From Vibrio ostreae (GTDB lineage Bacteria; Pseudomonadota; Gammaproteobacteria; Enterobacterales; Vibrionaceae): DNA of 64,000 bases. How positions within the stretch are numbered: position 1 is the stretch's first letter; each line of letters starts with the position of its first letter. The DNA is taken from assembly GCF_019226825.1 (NCBI RefSeq), contig NZ_CP076643.1, forward strand, positions 744,001 to 808,000. The letters are read 5' to 3'. Below the pieces are notes generated by a model. It was not told the origin of the DNA and did not search any database. It saw only the letters and a list, made by a program, of their open reading frames with translations. Positions 58,615 to 64,000 of the stretch are shown one piece after another. A program made the position numbers and the translations under genes.

Positions 58615-59970
58615 TTGTCGGCGAAACAATTACTTGATTTGAATCCGCAGTACAACGCTGACCCGATGTCATTGAAAGTCGCGGATAAGCTCACGGTTCA
58701 AGAGCCTGTAAATCTTGAAAGTACCAAAACAGTTCAACGTGATTTACCACTAGTGGAGCCCAAGATATACAACCAAGCTGCAAACACTCACTATGCTTAC
58801 AACGGTAATTTTCAGGGAACGTCACTTAAGCCTATCGGCAGCGAGACTATTTTGGACAATGATCTTGTTGTGGCAAACTTAGCCAGCATACCTCCTCAGG
58901 ACGTCGATGATGTGTATCTTGTCTTCGCTGATAAAAAAATGAGCGTGGAGGATTTTGCCCAAGAAACGTATCTATCGAAAGGCAAAAGCATTATTGATCA
59001 TGTATTAAAGTCAAACCCTCATCTTAAACGTAGCTTTAGCCAAATTATTGAAGGAATGCCTTTAGTTGTATCGCCATGGATAGAAAAGCACCCAGATGAA
59101 GAGTTCGCTATCAAACAAGCTAATGAACTTATGACTGAGTTTTTGCAGCTTTCTAGTGAAGAGAAGAAATGGTTTGCAGAGCACCATGAAACGGCAACCA
59201 ATGCTTTACTTGTTGCGGCGACATCCGGCCTAGATGTTTACCAAGATGAGTCAGCATCATCAGGCCTTCGTGATTTTAGTTTAAATGATATCGTTGCCGG
59301 AGCTGGTACTGTGGTTGCGGGAGCTCAGATACAAGGAGACAAACTTAGCCAGCGAATGAAGTCATTTGCAGAGTATTCGCGTTATACTGCAGAGAAAACC
59401 AAAGGCTTATCAGGGCAAGCGCTTTATTCTAATCCTGACTATAAAGTATGGAGAAAAGAAGCGAGAGCATTTCAAAGTGAGATGAAATCGATTCTCTCGG
59501 AGGTTGGTAAACCGGGCTACATTAAAAATGTTCAAGCGAAGCGTATCAATGACTACCTTAATGTCGGTAAGCGACAATTGTATCGCGCGAAAGATTTCTC
59601 TAAGGCGGTATCAGGGATTGAGATGACGAGTTTGTATAAGCGAGCTATGTCTTTCAGCCGATTTTTGGGTGTTGCCAATGGGTTAGTGATTGGGGCTGGC
59701 TTGTATGGTAATGCTGTGGATGTAGTAAAGACATGTAATACTAGTGGTTGGTTTGAGGAAACCTGTAATCGTAGCTTGGTGAAAAATACAGCTTCCGGTG
59801 CTGTAAATGTTGTTGCTGGTGTTCGGATAGGTATAGCTTTAGCTGCCATTCCTGTTACAGGAGGATTATCGATAGCTTTAGTTGCAGGAGGAACACTCTT
59901 TTGGGGATTATATGGTGGTGACATATCGAATAACGTGGGCAAGTTTGCAGAGGAAGTGATTTTTGATTGA
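58615..59970 (+). CDS. Polymorphic toxin/effector-like protein, LysM and C-terminal toxin part
   Basis: This is the downstream half of the interrupted gene, in frame with the upstream part from 58582. The first residues 'SWGAIAEQYGLSAKQLLDLN' (from 58585) are a LysM peptidoglycan-binding repeat. A helical middle region follows. The last ~130 residues carry two hydrophobic stretches ('LGVANGLVIGAGLYGN' and 'AAIPVTGGLSIALVAGGTLF') ending 'GKFAEEVIFD'. This glycine-rich membrane-seeking tip suggests a pore-forming or membrane-disrupting toxin domain (inference). If used alone it would start at TTG 58615. Its stop overlaps the start of the adjacent small membrane protein by 8 nt. Confidence 0.65.
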   Translation: MSAKQLLDLNPQYNADPMSLKVADKLTVQEPVNLESTKTVQRDLPLVEPKIYNQAANTHYAYNGNFQGTSLKPIGSETILDNDLVVANLASIPPQDVDDVYLVFADKKMSVEDFAQETYLSKGKSIIDHVLKSNPHLKRSFSQIIEGMPLVVSPWIEKHPDEEFAIKQANELMTEFLQLSSEEKKWFAEHHETATNALLVAATSGLDVYQDESASSGLRDFSLNDIVAGAGTVVAGAQIQGDKLSQRMKSFAEYSRYTAEKTKGLSGQALYSNPDYKVWRKEARAFQSEMKSILSEVGKPGYIKNVQAKRINDYLNVGKRQLYRAKDFSKAVSGIEMTSLYKRAMSFSRFLGVANGLVIGAGLYGNAVDVVKTCNTSGWFEETCNRSLVKNTASGAVNVVAGVRIGIALAAIPVTGGLSIALVAGGTLFWGLYGGDISNNVGKFAEEVIFD

Positions 59971-60364
59971 TAAAGTGCCTGAAGTAAGTTTATACGTTTT
60001 TTTACTTACTTTTTTTCCATGGATGACGATATTAACATATTTATCTATTAAGTTTAGGAAGAATAAATATGCGTTGATATACAGTATTTCAGACAGTGCC
60101 CCAGATCGGTTCCGTGAACGTTCAAAAATGATGATGGAAAGCAATGTATCTTGGCTTGCTGCGAGTGGATTTGCGTTTGAGATCTTTGGGTATGTGATGC
60201 TCAGGTATGCTTGGGGAATTTCTCATTCAGATATATTTCTTTGGAGAAAAAGCATTAAGTCTATATTTGGAAAAGATTTTCCACTTTATTTCATTATGAC
60301 ATGCTTAATGGATATCTCTTTGACAAGTCTCTCAATCATCTTGATAAGCATGCTATTTCGTTAA
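59963..60364 (+). CDS. Putative immunity protein 1 (three-helix membrane protein)
   Basis: This 133-aa protein starts at TTG 59963 inside the last codons of the effector, so it is translationally coupled. It has three predicted membrane segments (about 8-28, 62-85 and 108-132). The core 'MLRYAWGISHSDIFLWRKSI' followed by 'FGKDFPLY' is shared with two further genes downstream. Being a small membrane protein directly behind a membrane-active toxin tip is the usual arrangement for an immunity protein. I do not recognise a named family. The assignment is by context and paralogy. Confidence 0.65.
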   Translation: MIDKVPEVSLYVFLLTFFPWMTILTYLSIKFRKNKYALIYSISDSAPDRFRERSKMMMESNVSWLAASGFAFEIFGYVMLRYAWGISHSDIFLWRKSIKSIFGKDFPLYFIMTCLMDISLTSLSIILISMLFR

Positions 60365-60399
60365 AAATAATGTAATACAACTTAGGTGGACTGCTATAG

Positions 60400-60540
60400 G
60401 ATGAGGAATCACTCTTATACCTGTTACTGGAGGACTATCAATTGCATTGGTCGCTGGTGGATCTTTTATTTGGGGAATGTATGGTGGAGAAATCTCCAAT
60501 GGCTGGAGAGCGTTGGTAGAAGAGGTGTTATTTGATTAGT
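60400..60540 (+). pseudogene. Orphan C-terminal toxin tip
   Basis: In the frame ending at TAG 60537-60539, the sequence reads 'ITLIPVTGGLSIALVAGGSF' and then 'GGEISNGWRALVEEVLFD', clearly homologous to the effector's last ~45 residues. There is no start codon or upstream toxin body; a TGA interrupts the frame just before. It is a displaced tip sitting directly before immunity gene 2, as in orphan-module arrays of Rhs and CDI toxins. Confidence 0.8.
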
Positions 60541-60936
60541 GGATATGCGGCAGTAATAGGCTCTACGACTGGATTAATATTTTTCGCGACTAATATATTT
60601 CTAACTATAAAGTTAAGACCAAGAAAATATGAGTTAATGCAATTAATTTATCAAAGTGCTCCTGAGGAATTTAGAAGCAGAGCTTTATTACTTATGGAAG
60701 CACATATGTCTTGGGTTGCAGGAAGCGCTGGCAGCTACATTTGGTTCGTGTCCCCCATGTTGCGATTCGCTTGGAAGATCTCCGCTGATGATATTTCAAG
60801 CTGGCAACAAGAGATTAAAAAGGCATTGGGTACAATGTATCCCCTTTATTGGTTATCTATCATGTTGCTTAATGTAACCTTTGCTAGTTTGGCAGTTTTT
60901 ACTATCAATGAATACGTGATAAGCAAACTAATTTAG
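60532..60936 (+). CDS. Putative immunity protein 2 (paralogue of immunity protein 1)
   Basis: This 134-aa protein starts at TTG 60532, overlapping the stop of the orphan toxin tip in the same way immunity gene 1 overlaps the effector. It has three membrane segments. 'MLRFAWKISADDISSWQQEI' and 'LGTMYPLYWLSIML' align with its neighbour, but overall identity is only moderate, as expected of immunity proteins against different toxin variants. 'LRPRKYELMQLIYQSAPEEF' matches 'FRKNKYALIYSISDSAPDRF' of protein 1. Confidence 0.65.
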   Translation: MISGYAAVIGSTTGLIFFATNIFLTIKLRPRKYELMQLIYQSAPEEFRSRALLLMEAHMSWVAGSAGSYIWFVSPMLRFAWKISADDISSWQQEIKKALGTMYPLYWLSIMLLNVTFASLAVFTINEYVISKLI

Positions 60937-60960
60937 GAAGATTGGTAGAGGCGAAGAGCT

Positions 60961-61364
60961 TTGATTGATTTAGTGATTAAAGTCGGCGTGTTACTGCTAG
61001 TAGTAGGTGGGTTCCCATGCTTGATCTTGAATCTCTACTTGTCAATTAAGCTTCGGAAGAGAAAGTACGAGATGCTTCATAGCATTGTGATTAGATTAGT
61101 ACGCCATCTAAGTTTAAAGAACGAGCTAAATTTATTTTAGAGAGTAATCTTTCATGGGTGTTTGCTAGTTCCACAAGTCACATATGGTACGCATACCTGA
61201 TGCTTAGGTACGGTTGGCGAATACCGAAGGAAGAGATTCAAGAGTGGCGTCAAAGCATCCAATCTATTTATGGTTCTGATTATCCTGTATATAGACTGTC
61301 GACTCTATTGACTAATGTGTGGCTAACAGGTCTCCCCCGTTTTGTTATTAATCGCTTTTCGTAA
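60961..61364 (+). pseudogene. Putative immunity gene 3, frameshifted
   Basis: It starts at TTG 60961, again at a TTTGATTGA junction, after a ~10-codon scrap 'GRLVEAKSFD' that resembles the toxin tip's end. The first part ('LYLSIKLRKRKYEMLHSI') runs to a stop at 61140. The rest continues in another frame from about 61100 ('PSKFKERAKFILESNLSW', 'MLRYGWRIPKEEIQEWRQSI') and ends at 61364. It is the third paralogue. Unlike the other breaks in this window, this one does not fall in a homopolymer, so decay seems real. Confidence 0.7.
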
Positions 61365-61443
61365 ATAGGCTTTACAGATAACAGAATCGAGACGAAAAAG
61401 AATGGGGAGTCTGCTAGATCGCCTTGCCGTTGAGACTGAACAT

Positions 61444-61522
61444 AATCAAACCCGGTGATGATGAGCATCAGGGCGCCACGTACAATCCGTTTGCGGATTT
61501 AGCCAAGATGATGAAGAAGTAG
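61444..61522 (+). pseudogene. yajD 3' fragment
   Basis: The last 26 codons of yajD ('KPGDDEHQGATYNPFADLAK' to the TAG at 61520-61522), without start or HNH motif. It is the part of yajD carried in the right copy of the direct repeat. Confidence 0.9.
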
Positions 61523-61964
61523 GGATTAGGGCGCAGCGGATAAGATTGCTGTCAGCGGCTTAATGCTGCACCGAGCGGGTGGAAGTAGGCCTGCAGCGCA
61601 GCGTGAATAACATCTCTGTGCCCAATATCCGGATAAACCGCGATGCTGTCAGGTTTCGTGGTGCCTGAGACTAAATACGGGTTTTCAATTCCGGAACATG
61701 ACTCTACCACCGCCTCAAAAGCGCGCGCCATCATCTCAGTTGGCTGAGAAAAGTAATTTGACCCTGTCGCTTTATCCGCTTTGACGCTGCGCAGGACATA
61801 ATCGTGCATGTCCTGGCCGTTATTAATCAGAAGTGTTGCATCGAAAATACGGAGTAAACGCTGATTCAGCGGATGCGGATAATGGTCGAGATTTTTTAAC
61901 CAGCAATCACTGGCGAACAGGATACTTCTTTGCGGCCCGGATCGGTCGCCGATGGCAAACGCCT
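61444..61964. repeat. Right copy of the 521-bp direct repeat flanking the toxin island
   Basis: Same length as 56709-57229 with six substitutions. It begins inside yajD coding sequence and continues into the complete CLCA_X gene, so this side is continuous with resident chromosome. Confidence 0.95.
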
Positions 61965-62415
61965 TCTCTGCAATATAGTGATCAAACGCGTGCCAGAACT
62001 CATGTGCCAGCGCACCGGCACCGGCATTTTTCGCCAATGCCAGTTCACGTTGATTGGGAGCATAATGGGCCTGAACACCTTGGCGGCCACCAGTGCCGAA
62101 TGCCAGATTCAGGTTACCGCGCAGGCCAATTGCCTCCGGCGGCAGAGCCAGGATATAGGCCAGATCGGCCAGTGAATCAAAAATCAGATTAGCCGCGAGA
62201 TCCTTTTCTTCCGCGTTCACCCATTTACCGACACGAATACTGCCGATGCCAAACGTTTCTTTTATATCAAGAAATGACATCTGCTCGCCGTGGCGATAGT
62301 CGGGGCCTTTACGCGTCTTGTATTTAAAGCTGGTTAACTGCAAGCGATTCCTCGGAGATGGTATGCCACGGCCCGTCATTCGACACGGCCTTAACTTCGC
62401 AGGCCAATTGTACAT
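61552..62415 (-). CDS. CLCA_X family protein (zincin-like motif)
   Basis: This 287-aa protein is the complete version of the gene truncated at 56817-57229. It has 'KYKTRKGPDYRHGEQMSFLD', 'LRGNLNLAFGTGGRQGVQAH' and 'GALAHEFWHAFDHYIAEKAF'; the HEFWH matches the HExxH zinc-peptidase motif. Family members are annotated CLCA_X and appear related to domains of large polyvalent phage/mobile proteins; activity is unproven. The start at 62415 is possible but the first residues are not family-like; ATG 62379 is an alternative. Its 3' 413 bp lie in the repeat. Confidence 0.75.
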   Translation of the reverse strand: MYNWPAKLRPCRMTGRGIPSPRNRLQLTSFKYKTRKGPDYRHGEQMSFLDIKETFGIGSIRVGKWVNAEEKDLAANLIFDSLADLAYILALPPEAIGLRGNLNLAFGTGGRQGVQAHYAPNQRELALAKNAGAGALAHEFWHAFDHYIAEKAFAIGDRSGPQRSILFASDCWLKNLDHYPHPLNQRLLRIFDATLLINNGQDMHDYVLRSVKADKATGSNYFSQPTEMMARAFEAVVESCSGIENPYLVSGTTKPDSIAVYPDIGHRDVIHAALQAYFHPLGAALSR

Positions 62416-62490
62416 GAATCCGTGACTCAGGGAGAGGGCGACTTCAGCTACCTGCGTTGAAAATGCGTTGAGCTAATAAGGCAGCACAGA

Positions 62491-62528
62491 GCCAGTAAGT
62501 TGGAGTAAAGCCAGTAAGTTAGAGTAAA
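62491..62528. repeat. Two tandem 19-bp repeats
   Basis: GCCAGTAAGTTGGAGTAAA and GCCAGTAAGTTAGAGTAAA lie head to tail with one mismatch, in the divergent promoter region between the CLCA_X gene and the acidic CxxC protein. They could be operator sites or slippage products. Confidence 0.75.
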
Positions 62529-62591
62529 GATAGCAATTTAGCATAAAAAGCGCATAATCTGCTTTTACGACACTGACAAAAGACATTCCCT

Positions 62592-62972
62592 ATGGCTGAC
62601 TTTCAATATTACTTTGAGCAACTTCCTTGTTTTAACTGTAAAAAGACCACGGTAAGCACCGATCTTGGCTGGTTAACGGCTGCCATGAAAGCAGATGTAC
62701 AGGCGCAAGTGGCTGAGATTACCGCGCAAGATGGCCTTGACGCCGATATCGCGGTCAACGTGACCTGCACCAAAGACGAAGCGCGCGATTATTTGCTGCT
62801 GAACTTCTACGGTTACTCTGACGAAGAACTGGCGGATCAGGTGGAAGCTGACGACGAAAAAGAAGTCGCAGATGAAATCGCAGAGCTACTAGAAGCAGGC
62901 AGCAGCACCATCGTGTTTGAACACGAAATCGCGCTGCAAAGCTGCACCGCGTGCGATGTTGATGCTGAGTAA
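62592..62972 (+). CDS. Acidic hypothetical protein with paired CxxC motifs
   Basis: I do not recognise this 126-aa protein. It is strongly acidic (about 28% D+E). It has a CxxC near the N-terminus ('LPCFNCKKTTVSTDLGW') and another at the C-terminus ('LQSCTACDVDAE'), which could pair to hold a metal ion such as zinc. The middle is helical. It is cytosolic in appearance with no signal. Monocistronic with a strong terminator. Confidence 0.75.
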   Translation: MADFQYYFEQLPCFNCKKTTVSTDLGWLTAAMKADVQAQVAEITAQDGLDADIAVNVTCTKDEARDYLLLNFYGYSDEELADQVEADDEKEVADEIAELLEAGSSTIVFEHEIALQSCTACDVDAE

Positions 62973-63014
62973 CAGCAACCGTCAACACCACCGCTAAACC
63001 GGTATGAATATGGA

Positions 63015-63049
63015 AGGCGTGAGCGGAATAAATCTGCTCACGCTTTTTT
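63015..63049 (+). terminator. Terminator after the acidic CxxC protein
   Basis: GCGTGAGC / GCTCACGC stem with an 11-nt loop followed by six Ts. Confidence 0.88.
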
Positions 63050-63156
63050 GTGCTGCTGGTTTGGAGTCAGCGGCACAAATTTGATGCGCATGTTATGGAT
63101 GGTCTGGACTGATTGCAGGCTGGCCGCAATCTAACCTCATTAAGCTTCCGCCACGG

Positions 63157-63828
63157 CTAGTTATTCCATGTGGCTTTGTCACCGCACACCGACAGCGGCT
63201 GTAACGGCTGGTCGGGTTTGGCGTACTGCAAACGATACAGCCTCTGCGTTACGTGGTAACTATCCAGTCCACTGATCGTCACCCAATCGAGTGATTCAAT
63301 ATCAAGATAGCCGTCCGGTTTGATGATTTCATCCGGCAGGTGGATTTGTTCTATTTGACCAATCACCATCTCCGTATTGTTGGCCTTGATGGTGTGGTGT
63401 TCTATCAGACGCAAGGCGATTTTTACCCGGCTTTCTTGTACAAACGGCGCGGCAAAGCCATGTTCAAATTGCGCGGTTAAGCCAACCGCTTCGAATTCAC
63501 TTTGTTGCCTTGGATAGCGTGCCGAAGTCTGATGGGCGAGGCTTGTGAAAGCGGCTTCAACCGAATTGAGACTGAATACGCCGGTCTGGAGAATATTTTC
63601 TAAGGTGTGGCGCTGCACCGAGTTCGGACGGCTGATAAAACTCAGCAAAGGCGGATTGGAGCCAAGATGAGTGACTGAGCTGACAATCGCCAGGTTTGGT
63701 TGCCCTTTGGCATCAATAGTGCCCACCAAATTGGCACTTTTGAAACCGCTTAAACTGCTGACCAGGCGCGCGCGATAGCGGCTTTCCATCTCAGCGATTT
63801 GTTTACTATTCAATGTACGTTGCAGCAT
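63157..63828 (-). CDS. Flavin reductase family protein (FMN-binding split barrel)
   Basis: This 223-aa protein has the flavin-reductase-like FMN-binding fold: 'SLSGFKSANLVGTIDAKGQP', 'VTHLGSNPPLLSFISRPNSV' and 'RHTLENILQTGVFSLNSVEA'. It may reduce flavin or use FMN to act on a small substrate; neither is known. The start ATG 63828 (MLQRTLNSKQIAEMES) has AGGA upstream; a TTG seven codons earlier (63849) is less likely. The remaining 150 bp to the window end contain no gene I can support. Confidence 0.85.
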   Translation of the reverse strand: MLQRTLNSKQIAEMESRYRARLVSSLSGFKSANLVGTIDAKGQPNLAIVSSVTHLGSNPPLLSFISRPNSVQRHTLENILQTGVFSLNSVEAAFTSLAHQTSARYPRQQSEFEAVGLTAQFEHGFAAPFVQESRVKIALRLIEHHTIKANNTEMVIGQIEQIHLPDEIIKPDGYLDIESLDWVTISGLDSYHVTQRLYRLQYAKPDQPLQPLSVCGDKATWNN

Positions 63829-64000
63829 GTCGGGTCCTATTGGGTTCAAGGTAAGGGCGGTGGTTAGTGTGCCTCAATGACGCGGATTTGTTGTTAAGTG
63901 GTTGTTTTGTGTTGTGGGGATGGTACGAGAATGGGGGAAGGTTAGATCATTGTGTGGCTTATCCCGTTTGGTCTGGCCCGGCGCCACAAATTTTCAAATC

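Noticed and set aside
57230..61443. Insertion sequence, prophage or integron as carrier of the island
   Set aside because: No transposase or integrase frame, no terminal inverted repeats, no attC-like sites and no short target-site duplication; the 521-bp repeat is resident coding sequence.

Overview
The window looks like a stretch of a Vibrio chromosome, about 50% GC by eye. The evidence is the mukFEB condensin operon with cmoM and elyC beside a TorR-like regulator, the sapABCDF block next to pspF/pspABC, cmoA-cmoB, and a CLCA_X-type gene beside yajD. The V. fluvialis/furnissii group is my guess; the sequence alone does not settle the species.

Layout. 1-9 kb: end of a response regulator (torR-like), elyC, then cmoM-mukF-mukE-mukB and a small unknown gene. 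9-16.3 kb: an iron-siderophore locus (fhuC-fhuD-fhuB on the minus strand; a PPOX flavoprotein, a TonB-dependent receptor and a VOC protein on the plus strand) with two Fur-box candidates. 16.4-20 kb: a chemoreceptor and an EAL phosphodiesterase. 20-23.3 kb: a three-gene operon of retropepsin-like lipoprotein, inactive transglutaminase/7TM protein and ATP-grasp ligase, probably a peptide-tagging system. 23.4-29.4 kb: cmoB, cmoA, a DUF72 gene, aspS and tdk. 29.5-39.8 kb: YdcF, a YeeZ-like SDR, a LysR regulator divergent from a PACE efflux pump, focA with an FNR site, fetB, a solute-binding protein, a GH36 alpha-galactosidase, a Fur-box-associated MneA-like metal exporter and a DUF2750 gene. 39.8-47.8 kb: sapABCDF, pspF and divergent pspABC with a sigma-54 promoter. 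47.8-56.8 kb: tag, metC, cls, an SNF transporter, fumC, a pseudouridine synthase, a methyltransferase and yajD.

The most unusual part is 56.7-62.0 kb. A 521-bp direct repeat (56709-57229 and 61444-61964, six mismatches) flanks a 4.2-kb AT-richer island. The island opens with a diverged second copy of the 3' end of the neighbouring methyltransferase gene. It then carries a large LysM-containing toxin/effector-like gene, interrupted by one in-frame TGA at the conserved LysM glycine. Behind it is an array of three paralogous small membrane proteins that look like immunity proteins. The first follows the effector directly, the second follows an orphan copy of the effector's C-terminal tip, and the third follows a roughly 10-codon scrap of that tip. 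All three begin at the same TTTGATT junction overlapping the toxin stop. I read this as a polymorphic toxin-immunity cassette array brought in from a relative.

Six reading-frame breaks elsewhere (fhuD twice, the TonB receptor, the DUF72 gene, the family-3 binding protein, the methyltransferase) sit exactly at homopolymer runs. Adding or removing one base restores family-like protein in each case, so they may be sequencing or assembly errors rather than real gene decay. No rRNA, tRNA, CRISPR array, integrase or transposase was seen.
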